The notes under the pieces: generated by a model
Seen by the model: the letters and a program-made list of their open reading frames with translations, nothing else
Told to the model about the DNA's origin: nothing
Databases searched by the model: none
Position numbers and translations under genes: made by a program
Part shown: positions 6,605 through 13,500 of the stretch, piece after piece
How the letters are laid out: each line of letters begins with the position of its first letter
How positions within the stretch are numbered: the first letter of the stretch is position 1
DNA from: DASYYE01 sp035946955
GTDB taxonomy: Bacteria > Actinomycetota > Actinomycetes > Streptosporangiales > Streptosporangiaceae
Length of the DNA: 18,028 nucleotides
Direction: 5' to 3'
Assembly: GCA_035946955.1 (NCBI GenBank)
Contig: DASYYE010000476.1
Coordinates: 1-18,028 of the forward strand

Positions 6605-7503
6605 GACTCTGCCGCGTCCCAGAACTCCGTGAGCGTACGAACCACAGCGTCGGGGTTCTCAACAGCCGGGGAGTGGCCGGCGCCCGTCAGGCTGACGTGC
6701 CGGGCACCCAGCCGCTGTGCCATCTCTTCCTGGATCCCTGGCATCCAGGCGTCGTCGTCGGCACCGTACAGAACCAGCATCGGCAAAGCCGCAGCCCCAT
6801 GCCCATTGCCAGCGCCAGCCGCGGCCAGTGCCTCGGTGCGGTCCGGACAGGTCAGCAGGGTCTGTGCCATGCACATCAGGCCCGTGGGGCAGTTGCTCAT
6901 CATCCTGGTCCGCAGGAAGCCCAAGATGTCATCAGGCACGCCCTGGGTGACAGCTTCCGGCTCCATCAGGGTTTCCCAGATCCGCCTGATCTCAGCACCC
7001 AGGTCTGCCGGGGCCACGGTCCGAAGCTGGCCCAGCACCCAGTCGAGCACCTCGGCGCGCTGGCCACCCACCGCACCCGGACCCGAGCACATCAGGGTGA
7101 ACGATGCGAGGGAGCCGGGGGAACTGATCGCCAGTTCCCGCGTTATGAGGCCACCGAAGGAGTGGCCAACGAGATGGCAGGGTTGACCCGCATCCATCGC
7201 AACCGCAGCGACGTCCGCACTGAGGGCGTCGGGGGTGTATCCGGCTGGCCCGGCTGCGGGCGGTGACTCGTACTGCCCACGCATGTCGATGGCGCGGACC
7301 AGCCGACCCGCGCGGGCCAGCGGCGCCAGGACCGCAGTGAAGTCTTCTTTACTGCCCGTGAAACCCGGTACGAACAGCGCGGGCAGGCGCTGCGGCGCTC
7401 CAGTTGGTGGGAGGGCTTCCAGCGCGGCTACCGGGCCCCGGGTGGTCTCCAGCATCACCCGGCGCACACCAACCGGCAAGATCAGTGTGCGCGGGGTGCT
7501 CAC
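6529..7503 (-). CDS. Alpha/beta hydrolase
   Basis: A 324-residue alpha/beta-hydrolase-fold protein. FVPGFTGSKEDF (44-55) supplies the oxyanion-hole region, GHSFGG carries the nucleophile S115, YGADDDAWMP (about 246-255) the acid and GAGHSPAVENP the histidine H277, so the triad is complete and esterase-type activity is likely. The substrate is unknown. The GTG at 7503 overlaps the helicase stop by 4 bases, so the two genes form one coupled unit. The last 25 or so residues (after about 300) lie beyond the usual end of the fold, are Ala/Ser-rich, and are read antisense to the 3' end of the nuclease gene; this tail may be non-essential. Confidence 0.9.
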   Translation of the reverse strand: MSTPRTLILPVGVRRVMLETTRGPVAALEALPPTGAPQRLPALFVPGFTGSKEDFTAVLAPLARAGRLVRAIDMRGQYESPPAAGPAGYTPDALSADVAAVAMDAGQPCHLVGHSFGGLITRELAISSPGSLASFTLMCSGPGAVGGQRAEVLDWVLGQLRTVAPADLGAEIRRIWETLMEPEAVTQGVPDDILGFLRTRMMSNCPTGLMCMAQTLLTCPDRTEALAAAGAGNGHGAAALPMLVLYGADDDAWMPGIQEEMAQRLGARHVSLTGAGHSPAVENPDAVVRTLTEFWDAAESQSSARPSQDLCAGAAAAPSGHCAR

Positions 7504-9011
7504 GCTGGATCGGGGCGTGGCTGGCGTGTGATGTTCCTGCGACGCCGAACGCGGTGGCGTGATGTGTTCCGCTGCGCGCCAGCTTCCTCGGTGTGGCCGG
7601 CCTCGTGGCGCTGCTGGCCCTGGCCTGCCCGAGCCTGAGCTGCCCGGCCCTGCGCGGCCCGTCCCCGGCCCGCCCGGCTCCGCCCGTGCCTGCGCTGTGA
7701 CGGCGAGCGGGTCTTGCCGGTCTCGCCGAGGTCCTCCATCTCCTCGGCTGCCAGGCCCGCTCGGTGCCGCCGGTCACCGGGGAGGTGCCCGGTGACTTCC
7801 GCGGGGATGCCGAGCGCTTGGAACAGGTGCTCTGAGGTGGAGTATGTCTCGGGCGGCTCGCGCAGGTCGAGCCCGAGCGCGTCGTTGATCAACTGCCAGC
7901 GCTTCAGGTCTTCCCAGTCGATGAAGGTCACGGCGACCCCGGTCCGCCCGGCACGGCCGGTGCGGCCGATGCGGTGCAGGTAGGCCTTTTCGTCCTCGGG
8001 GCACTCGTAGTTCACGACATGGGTCACGTCGTCCACGTCCAGCCCGCGGGCAGCGACATCGGTGGCGACGAGCACGTCCACCTTGCCGTGGCGGAACGCC
8101 CGCAGTGCCCGTTCCCGCTGTGCCTGGCCGAGGTCTCCGTGGACCGCGCCCGCCGCGAACCCGCGGCTGGTCAGCGCCTCTGTCACCTGGTCGGCGGTCC
8201 GCCTGGTGCGGCAGAACACCATAGTCAGGCCACGGCCAGCCGACTGGAGGGTCCGGGCGAGCACTTCGATCTTGTCCAGCCGGTGGGCGCGGAACACGTG
8301 CTGCTCGGTCAGGGGAACGTGCTGGGATTCGTCGTGCTGCTCAGCCCGGACGTGCATGGGGCGGTGCAGGTGGCGCCGTGCAAGCGTCACCACCTCCCCC
8401 GGCATGGTTGCGGAGAACAGCATTGTCTGGCTGCGGGCGGTGCAGAGCTGGATGATGCGCTCGACATCCGGGAGGAAGCCGAGGTCGAGCATCTTGTCTG
8501 CTTCGTCGAGGACGAGCGTGCGGACGTCGGTGAGGTCGAGGTGGCCCTGCCGGGCCAGGTCCAGCAGGCGCCCAGGTGTGCCTACGACCAGGTCGGCCGA
8601 GGTCCGCAGGGCGTCGATCTGGGGTTCGTAGGCCCGTCCGCCGTAGAGCGTGGCGACCTTCGCGCCCATGCGCGCCCCGGCGTTGGTCAGGTCACCGGCA
8701 ACCTGGACGGCAAGTTCCCGGGTGGGCACCACGACCAGGGCGTTCGGCGCGTGAGCGCGCCGCGTGGCCGGGTCAGCGAGCCGCTGGAGCACCGCGATGC
8801 CAAAGGCGAGGGTCTTGCCTGTCCCCGTCCTGGCCTGGGCGATGATGTCATGCCCCCCAAGTGCGATTGGCAGGGCGAGCGCCTGGATTGGGAACGCGTT
8901 GGTGATCCCCTGGTCTGTCAGGGCCTCACAGATCGGTTCACTGACGCCGAGGTCGGCGAAGGCTGGTCCAGTAACTGGTGCAGCTACGTGCGTTGTCAGA
9001 GGTTTTTCCAT
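7500..9011 (-). CDS. DEAD-box RNA helicase with basic C-terminal tail
   Basis: A 503-residue helicase with every DEAD-box motif in order: Q motif (FADLGVSEPICEAL...FPIQ, 18-43), motif I ARTGTGKT 60-67, Ia PTRELA 96-101, Ib TPGR 145-148, II DEAD 169-172, III SAT 200-202, IV MVFCRT, V ATDVAARGLDV 316-326 and VI HRIGRTGR 346-353. ATP-dependent RNA unwinding or RNP remodelling in the cytoplasm is expected (RhlE/CsdA-like). The core ends near 400; residues about 430-503 are a low-complexity Arg/Gly/Gln/Ala tail, typical of non-specific RNA-binding tails. The ATG at 9011 has only a weak GAAAG before it. The gene is divergent from the ferritin-like gene across a 164-base, relatively AT-rich gap, and is coupled to the hydrolase downstream. 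Streptomyces has a similar gene in the same position. Confidence 0.95.
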   Translation of the reverse strand: MEKPLTTHVAAPVTGPAFADLGVSEPICEALTDQGITNAFPIQALALPIALGGHDIIAQARTGTGKTLAFGIAVLQRLADPATRRAHAPNALVVVPTRELAVQVAGDLTNAGARMGAKVATLYGGRAYEPQIDALRTSADLVVGTPGRLLDLARQGHLDLTDVRTLVLDEADKMLDLGFLPDVERIIQLCTARSQTMLFSATMPGEVVTLARRHLHRPMHVRAEQHDESQHVPLTEQHVFRAHRLDKIEVLARTLQSAGRGLTMVFCRTRRTADQVTEALTSRGFAAGAVHGDLGQAQRERALRAFRHGKVDVLVATDVAARGLDVDDVTHVVNYECPEDEKAYLHRIGRTGRAGRTGVAVTFIDWEDLKRWQLINDALGLDLREPPETYSTSEHLFQALGIPAEVTGHLPGDRRHRAGLAAEEMEDLGETGKTRSPSQRRHGRSRAGRGRAAQGRAAQARAGQGQQRHEAGHTEEAGAQRNTSRHRVRRRRNITRQPRPDPA

Positions 9012-9077
9012 CTTTCATACGAGGGCGGCCAGGCTTTCGCAGCCCGGCCGTCGATCTGTCACAACATTTCTCATGCA

Positions 9078-9098
9078 ACAGCATTTGCTGTCACAGCA
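9078..9098. promoter_or_regulatory. Palindromic candidate operator between helicase and ferritin-like genes
   Basis: ACAGCA-TT-TGCTGT at 9078-9091 is a perfect inverted repeat, and a third ACAGCA half-site follows at 9093-9098. It lies in the most AT-rich stretch of the window, centrally in the divergent gap, so either gene or both could be controlled from it. No regulator is assigned. Confidence 0.4.
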
Positions 9099-9175
9099 TT
9101 AACCGAGTGTAGCAGTGGGTGTGTTCCCGGCTGCGGCGACATTCCAGCGGGGTCTGTGGTTGCTAGGGTGCAGAC

Positions 9176-9868
9176 GTGGCGGATGCGGACAGCACCACCC
9201 GGGCGCTCGGCATGGACGTCAGTCCCGGCCTTGTTGACCTGCTCGGCTTGCTCGCCTATGCGGAGCTCATAGCCTATTTCCGGTTGTCAGAAGATGCCTT
9301 GCTCGCGCCCTCACTGGCGGACAAAGCGGCCGTGGCGGAACTCGCCGTGGTGGAGTTCGGTCATTTCCGCCAGTTGCAAACCCAGCTTGCCGCGCTCGGC
9401 GTCACACCAGAGCAGGCCATGCTCCCGTTCGTGGCCCCGCTGGATGCATTCCACGCCCGCACCGTGCCAGCGGACTGGCTCGAGGGGCTGGTCAAGGCCT
9501 ATGTGGGCGACGGTATCGCGGCGGACTTCTACCGTGCGGTCGCAGGCGTGCTTGCCCCACCCGTGACCACACTGGTCGAGGAGGTGCTTGCCGACACCGG
9601 CCACGCCGAAATCATCACCACCCGCGTCCGGGCCGCCCTGGAAGCCGACCCGGCGGTCCGGGGCAGGCTGGCGCTGTGGGCACGCCGCCTGGTGGGTGAG
9701 GCATTGGCCCAAGCCCACCGGGTAGTCGCCGAGCGTCCACCACTAGCCCACCTGCTCGCGGGCGCGGCAGCCGCCCGCGGCAGCGGCCAGGGCGAAATAG
9801 GCAGGATGTTCGCCCAGGTAACAGACGCCCACGACCGCCGCATGGAAGCACTGGGCCTGGCCGACTAG
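9176..9868 (+). CDS. Ferritin-like fold protein (MiaE-like hydroxylase family)
   Basis: A 230-residue mostly helical protein similar to the actinobacterial ferritin-like proteins labelled tRNA-(ms2io6A)-hydroxylase-like. E30 in LLAYAELIAYF, E60-x-x-H63 in VEFGHFRQL, DTGH with H143 and GEALAQAHRVV fit a four-helix bundle carrying a di-iron site, and WLEGLVKAYVGDGIAADFYR (101-120) is a strongly conserved-looking helix. The substrate is unknown, and true MiaE activity is not implied. The GTG at 9176 follows AGGGTG by five bases; the same letters (TAGGGT, 9164-9169) could serve as a -10 box for a leaderless mRNA. The last codons EALGLAD-stop are the beginning of a 62-base tandem repeat that runs downstream. 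Confidence 0.88.
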   Translation: MADADSTTRALGMDVSPGLVDLLGLLAYAELIAYFRLSEDALLAPSLADKAAVAELAVVEFGHFRQLQTQLAALGVTPEQAMLPFVAPLDAFHARTVPADWLEGLVKAYVGDGIAADFYRAVAGVLAPPVTTLVEEVLADTGHAEIITTRVRAALEADPAVRGRLALWARRLVGEALAQAHRVVAERPPLAHLLAGAAAARGSGQGEIGRMFAQVTDAHDRRMEALGLAD

Positions 9869-9992
9869 CGGTGGCATAGTGCGCAGCCAGCCGGTCGGCT
9901 AGCACAGCAGCACTGGGCCTGGCCGACTAGCTGTGGCATAGTGCGCAGCCAGCCGGTCGGCTAGCACAGCAGCACCGGGCCTGGCCGACTAG
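9847..9992. repeat. 62-base tandem repeat (2.4 copies) that includes the stop codon of the ferritin-like gene
   Basis: Copies lie at 9847-9908, 9909-9970 and a partial third at 9971-9992. Copies one and two are nearly identical and the third begins with one C-for-T change. The first 22 bases of each copy reproduce the end of the ferritin-like gene including its TAG. The array fills the whole gap to the convergent DUF3107 gene, whose stop is at 9998. Each full copy contains a hairpin-forming segment. Confidence 0.93.
9886..9903. terminator. Hairpin, possible bidirectional terminator, inside repeat copy 1 (again at 9948-9965)
   Basis: GCCAGCC-GGTC-GGCTAGC can fold into a seven-pair stem with one mismatch and a four-base loop. 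It is present in both full repeat copies between two convergent genes, where a two-way terminator is expected. No T-run follows, as is usual in high-GC actinobacteria, so the call rests on position and symmetry. Confidence 0.35.
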
Positions 9993-9997
9993 AAACC

Positions 9998-10225
9998 CTA
10001 GGTGTACTGGCCGAAGCCAATCCGGCGCTGTTCCGATCCAGCGAGTTCCACGTAACCGATCTTGTCGGCCGGGATGATGACCTTCCCACCCTTGTCGTTG
10101 TCCAGGATGAGCAGACCGCCGTCGGTGGCGGCCTCCCGCAGCGCCTGTTCAACATCTTCGGCCGAGGCGGTGGTCTCCACCGTCAGCTCCCGTGGGATGG
10201 ACTGCACACCGATCTTGACTTCCAC
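9998..10225 (-). CDS. DUF3107 family small protein
   Basis: A 75-residue protein matching the actinobacterial DUF3107 pattern: MEVKIGVQSIPRELTVET at the start, SAEDVEQALREA in the middle, then a GKVIIPADKIGYVEL strand and a GFGQYT end. The function of this family is not known; it is small, soluble and probably ATP-independent. The GTG at 10225 has GGAGGGAA seven bases upstream. It lies 36 bases after the tetR stop on the same strand, so it is likely the last gene of the small-protein/tetR/DUF3107 unit. Streptomyces has DUF3107 in the same position between the ferritin-like and TetR genes. Confidence 0.9.
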   Translation of the reverse strand: MEVKIGVQSIPRELTVETTASAEDVEQALREAATDGGLLILDNDKGGKVIIPADKIGYVELAGSEQRRIGFGQYT

Positions 10226-10228
10226 TGA

Positions 10229-10257
10229 GTTCCCTCCGGCTCCGTTCCCTCGGCTCC
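10229..10257. repeat. Tandem duplication of the ribosome-binding region before DUF3107
   Basis: GTTCCCTCCGGCTCC (10229-10243) and GTTCCCTCGGCTCC (10244-10257) are adjacent copies differing by one base deletion. On the minus strand each contains a GAGGGAAC ribosome-site-like element; the one nearer the start is correctly spaced for the GTG at 10225. Confidence 0.7.
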
Positions 10258-10261
10258 CAGG

Positions 10262-10939
10262 CTAGGGGACGCGGGGCCAGCCGCTGATGCCCCGCCAGGC
10301 AAGCCGGGAGAGGAGTTGCTCCGCGGCGTCCTTGGGGATCGGGTGGCCGGTAGTGAGCCAGTAGACCGCGCACACGTGCGCCATGCCGACTAGGCCCATG
10401 CCGAGCAGGTGAGCTTCGGCGTCCTGCACCCCGGCATCCTCCCGGATGATCTCGCTGACCAGTTCGGCGCAGCGGTTCATAGCCGCGTCGAGGCGGTCAC
10501 GCACCGCTGGCTCGTTGCGCAGGTCGGACTCGAATACCAGCCGGTACGCCTGGCCCGTGTCCCCGACGAAGTCGAAGAAAGCGGTGAAGGTGGCTGTCAC
10601 CCGGAGCTTGTTGTCTGAGGTGGACGCCAGGGCGGCGCTCACGGCTGCGGTGAGGGCTTCCACGCTCTCGTCGAGCAGCGCCAGGTAGAGTTCAAGCTTG
10701 CCAGGAAAGTGCTGGTAGAGGACCGGCTTGCTCACCCCAGCCCGTTCGGCGATCTCGTCCATAGCGGCCGCGTGGTAGCCCTGCGCCACGAAGACTTCCT
10801 GCGCAGCGTTCAGTAGCTGACGGCGTCGGGCGGGCCTTGGCATCCGTCCGACCGGCCGGGTCTGTGGGGTTGCGGTCACGGTTTCCTCCGTTCCGCTGGG
10901 TTCGGCCTGCCTGCCGGCCGTGTCCTCAACGGTAGTCAT
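10262..10939 (-). CDS. TetR/AcrR family transcriptional regulator
   Basis: A 225-residue regulator. The TetR DNA-binding domain runs from about 38 to 90 (RRRQLLNAAQEVFVAQGYHAAAMDEIAERAGVSKPVLYQHFPGK in overlapping motifs, with the recognition helix around VSKPVLYQHF at 69-78). The C-terminal half is a ligand-binding/dimerisation domain containing RLVFESDLRNEPAVRDR and ending with LLSRLAWRGISGWP, closely like a regulator Streptomyces keeps next to DUF3107. ATG 10939 (MTTVE) is preferred over ATG 10843 because homologues as I recall them also have an N-terminal arm. Its first 14 bases overlap the end of the 59-residue gene upstream. The ligand and targets are unknown; neighbours include only housekeeping genes, so autoregulation is a guess. 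Confidence 0.92.
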   Translation of the reverse strand: MTTVEDTAGRQAEPSGTEETVTATPQTRPVGRMPRPARRRQLLNAAQEVFVAQGYHAAAMDEIAERAGVSKPVLYQHFPGKLELYLALLDESVEALTAAVSAALASTSDNKLRVTATFTAFFDFVGDTGQAYRLVFESDLRNEPAVRDRLDAAMNRCAELVSEIIREDAGVQDAEAHLLGMGLVGMAHVCAVYWLTTGHPIPKDAAEQLLSRLAWRGISGWPRVP

Positions 10940-11105
10940 CCTCGTCGAGTTCCACCTCCCGGTGCTGTTCCACCGCGTCTGCCTCGTTCACGTCAAGCGG
11001 CACGCTGGTGGGCTCATCCTGTGAACCCCCGTTGGTGCCCTCTACCAGGGCACGCTGTTGCTCAAGCGAGTCAGGCACCGGCTTCTCCAGGTGGTTTTCG
11101 CTCAT
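10926..11105 (-). CDS. 59-residue acidic hypothetical protein ending in DEDDYR
   Basis: Reading the minus strand from ATG 11105 to TGA 10926-10928 gives a 59-residue protein: it begins MSENHLEKPVPDSLEQQ, continues through VPLDVNEADAVEQHREV and ends VELDEDDYR. It is acidic, with no hydrophobic segment. The pattern (D/E)ADAxEQ...V.LDEDDYR at the C-terminus resembles short uncharacterised actinobacterial proteins I recall that end in DEDDYR, which argues that it is real despite its size. Its end overlaps the tetR start by 14 bases (the GATGAC of the DD codons contains the tetR ATG), so the two are probably translated in sequence. ACGGAA about nine bases before the ATG is a weak ribosome site. 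Function unknown. It is divergent from ku across 195 bases in which I see no clear promoter. Confidence 0.75.
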   Translation of the reverse strand: MSENHLEKPVPDSLEQQRALVEGTNGGSQDEPTSVPLDVNEADAVEQHREVELDEDDYR

Positions 11106-11300
11106 CGGCGATTCCGTCCACTGGTGGGGGCCCGCCCGGGTGGCTGGGCCTCATCATCCATTGTCCCGGTCGCAGCCACCCGCAGTGGCATCGGCCGCCA
11201 CGTCAGCCATCCTTTCCTTGTCCCCAGGTGCTAGTGGAACTTGTGATCATGATGGCACCTCTGACGCGCACAATCAGCACAACTTGGGTAGACAACCAGC

Positions 11301-12146
11301 ATGCGCGCCATGTGGAAGGGCGAGATCTCATTCGGCCTCGTCATGATCCCCATCCGTCTCTACGCGGCGACCGAGCACCGTGACGTGAGCTTTCGTCAGG
11401 TGCACCGTGTCGACGGTGGGCGGATCAGGTTCCGTCGTATTTGCTCCGTGGACGGGGAGGAAGTGCCCTTCGCCGACGTGGCCAAGGGGTACGAACTGCC
11501 TGACGGCGAGATGGTGGTCCTCACCGACGAGGACCTTGCGGAACTGCCCCTGCCCACCACGCACAACATCGAGGTGGTCCAATTCGCGCCCGTCGAGCAG
11601 GTTGACCCGCTGCTATGGGAGCGCAGCTACTACGTGGAGCCGGATCCCAAGGGCGCCCGTGCCTATGCCCTGCTCCGGGACGCGCTGGACCAGTCGGGAA
11701 TGATCGCCGTGGCCAGGGTGGCCCTGCGCCAGCGCGAGACGCTCGCGGCCTTGCGGACTCAAGGCGACATGCTTGTGCTGGTCACCCTGTTGTGGCCGGA
11801 TGAGGTGCGCGCGCCGGACTTCGAGTTCCTCGACTCTGACGTTGAGGTGCGTCCGCAGGAGCTGTCGATGGCCTCGTCGCTGATCGAGTCCATGACCGTG
11901 GACTTCGACCCCACGCAGTTCAGCGACAGCTACCGGGAGGCCCTGGAGGAACTGGTAGAGGCCAAGATCGAGGGCCATGAGGTCACCCAGCCCGCCCGGC
12001 CCGCGGAAGACCAGCCCGTGGCCAGCCTGGCGGACGCGCTACGGGCAAGCCTGGCGGCGGCGGGTGATGGGAATGCCAGTCCGCCGGATTCTGGCCAGTC
12101 CAAACGGAAACGCCCACCACGGCGCAGTGCCTTACGGTCGGCCTGA
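11301..12146 (+). CDS. ku: Ku protein, non-homologous end joining
   Basis: A 281-residue bacterial Ku homodimer subunit, which threads onto DNA double-strand ends and recruits the LigD ligase. It opens with MRAMWKGEISFGLVMIPIRLY, the typical Ku start, and contains the core beta-barrel features CSVDGEEVPFADVAKGYEL, LPLPTTHNIEVVQF, YYVEPDPKGARAYALLRDAL and the later VALRQRETLAALRTQGDMLVL and PQELSMASSLIESM. The C-terminus ends in a lysine/arginine tail (SKRKRPPRRSALRSA), as in Ku proteins that bind DNA without a free end. ATG 11301 is chosen on homology; the ribosome site is weak. No ligD gene is in the window. Its TGA is followed by in-frame TGA codons every 15 bases. Confidence 0.95.
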   Translation: MRAMWKGEISFGLVMIPIRLYAATEHRDVSFRQVHRVDGGRIRFRRICSVDGEEVPFADVAKGYELPDGEMVVLTDEDLAELPLPTTHNIEVVQFAPVEQVDPLLWERSYYVEPDPKGARAYALLRDALDQSGMIAVARVALRQRETLAALRTQGDMLVLVTLLWPDEVRAPDFEFLDSDVEVRPQELSMASSLIESMTVDFDPTQFSDSYREALEELVEAKIEGHEVTQPARPAEDQPVASLADALRASLAAAGDGNASPPDSGQSKRKRPPRRSALRSA

Positions 12147-12187
12147 CCCGTGCTGCTCTGACCGGTAGTGCCCTGATTGGTACTGCC
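12143..12187. repeat. 15-base tandem repeat from the ku stop codon to the nagA start
   Basis: Three degenerate 15-base units (12143-12157, 12158-12172, 12173-12187), each beginning CTGA and carrying GT-(A/G)-x-TGC near the end, fill the whole ku-nagA gap. Units two and three match at 12 of 15 positions, units one and two at 11. In the ku frame each unit supplies another TGA (12144, 12159, 12174), and the nagA GTGA adds one at 12189. Confidence 0.6.
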
Positions 12188-13384
12188 GTGACCCCAGGCC
12201 CGGACGATAGGCTGCGCGCTGTGCTGGTCACCGCCCCGCGGGTCGTCCCGGCGGTCGCCGGGTCGAAACCCCTAGAGCCCGGTTATGTCGTCACCGAGGA
12301 CCGTCGCATCACCGATGTTGGCCAGGGCACCCCACCGAGGGCTCCCGACCATGAGCTGCTGACCGGCGTCCTCGTCCCAGGCCTCGTCGACCTGCAGGTC
12401 AATGGCTATTTCGGCATCGACCTGGCCGAGGCTGACCCAGCCGGCTGGGCCCAGGTCGTACAGCGCTTGCCGGAAACCGGAGTCACGGCCTTCCAGCCCA
12501 CGTTCATCACGGCCCCCGTTGGTGACCTGGCCAAGGCGCTGCGCCGGACCGCCGAGTTCGTTCCCTACCTGCCCGCGGGGGCCCGGATCCTGGGTGTCCA
12601 CCTGGAAGGGCCGTTTATCTCCCCGCTCCGCGCCGGTGCCCACCGGCGCGAGTGGATGGTGCCCCCGACACCCCAGGCCATCGCCATGTTGCTCGAGGCG
12701 GGTGGAGGGCTCGTGCGGCTCGTGACGCTCGCCCCAGAGGTGGACGGCGGGCTCGAGGCAGTGGCAGCTCTGGTCCGGGAAGGGGTGACCGTCAGCGTCG
12801 GGCACAGTGACGCGACTGCGGTCCAGGTCGCCGCCGCTGCCGCGGCCGGAGCACGTATGGTCACCCACCTGTTCAATGCGCAACGGCCGCTGCACCAGCG
12901 TGAGCCGGGCGTCGTAGGACAGGCCCTCGTGGACCGCAGGCTCACTTGCGGCCTCATCGTCGATCTCCGTCACGTCGTGGCTGCCGCCTGTGAGATCGCG
13001 TTCGCGGCCGCCCCAGGCCGGATATGCCTGGTCACAGACGCTGCCGCGTCCGCGGGCATGCCCCCCGGACGTTACGTCCTGGGGGGGGAGCCGGTCGAGT
13101 TGCCACCTGGAGACACAGCGGCGCCCCTGCGGGATGACGGGACTCTCGCAGGCTCGGCACTGCGGATGGACCGCGCGATCGCCAACGCTGTCGCAGTGGG
13201 CTTGGGCCTGAACGAGGCGGTGGCCGCGGCCACACGCATCCCGGCTGACCTGATCGGCCGCCCGGACCTTGGCCGCCTCGCGCCCGGGGCTACGGTCGAC
13301 CTGACCTGGCTAAGCGATGACCTGCGCACCCTGGCCACCTGGGTTGGTGGCGAGCAGGCGTACGCGGGTGCTGCAGGAAGCTAG
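12188..13384 (+). CDS. nagA: N-acetylglucosamine-6-phosphate deacetylase
   Basis: A 398-residue amidohydrolase-fold enzyme that removes the acetyl group from GlcNAc-6-phosphate in amino-sugar and cell-wall recycling. Motifs: PGLVDLQVNG (64-73; Q and N replace the usual HxH, as in E. coli NagA), GVHLEGPF with metal ligand E140, GHS with H206, MVTHLFNA with H227, REPG, and VTDAAASAG with the catalytic D284, then LAGSALRMDRA. The start is uncertain: GTG 12188 gives the full frame, GTG 12221 has a better-spaced GATAGG before it and would begin just ahead of the first strand. It lies 41 bases after ku, but there is no functional link to end joining, so common transcription may be incidental. Confidence 0.92.
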   Translation: MTPGPDDRLRAVLVTAPRVVPAVAGSKPLEPGYVVTEDRRITDVGQGTPPRAPDHELLTGVLVPGLVDLQVNGYFGIDLAEADPAGWAQVVQRLPETGVTAFQPTFITAPVGDLAKALRRTAEFVPYLPAGARILGVHLEGPFISPLRAGAHRREWMVPPTPQAIAMLLEAGGGLVRLVTLAPEVDGGLEAVAALVREGVTVSVGHSDATAVQVAAAAAAGARMVTHLFNAQRPLHQREPGVVGQALVDRRLTCGLIVDLRHVVAAACEIAFAAAPGRICLVTDAAASAGMPPGRYVLGGEPVELPPGDTAAPLRDDGTLAGSALRMDRAIANAVAVGLGLNEAVAAATRIPADLIGRPDLGRLAPGATVDLTWLSDDLRTLATWVGGEQAYAGAAGS

Positions 13385-13435
13385 CAGGCAGCCAACGGCC
13401 ACGCCGTCCACCGCTCCCGGCGGGCAGTGCCCTTC

Positions 13436-13482
13436 ACGCTCGCACTCCACGCTCGCACTCCACGCTCGCACTCCACGCTCGC
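13436..13482. repeat. 13-base tandem repeat between convergent nagA and SDR genes
   Basis: The unit ACGCTCGCACTCC occurs three times exactly (13436-13448, 13449-13461, 13462-13474), followed by a partial fourth to 13482. It lies in the 116-base gap between the nagA stop and the SDR stop, and is not coding on either strand. Confidence 0.93.
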
Positions 13483-13500
13483 GATGGTGGGCTGGGCGCT

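Noticed and set aside
9090..9140. Sigma-E-like promoter (GGAAC ... GGTTAA) for the helicase on the minus strand
   Set aside because: The -35 resembles GGAAC but the -10 and spacing do not fit well enough to claim.
7974..9272. 432-codon plus-strand frame opposite the helicase gene
   Set aside because: Antisense shadow in high-GC DNA; the minus strand carries all DEAD-box motifs, and this frame has no recognisable domain.
11106..11300. Promoter for ku in the divergent gap
   Set aside because: TTGTGA at 11241 has no acceptable -10 at 16-18 bases; nothing convincing was found.
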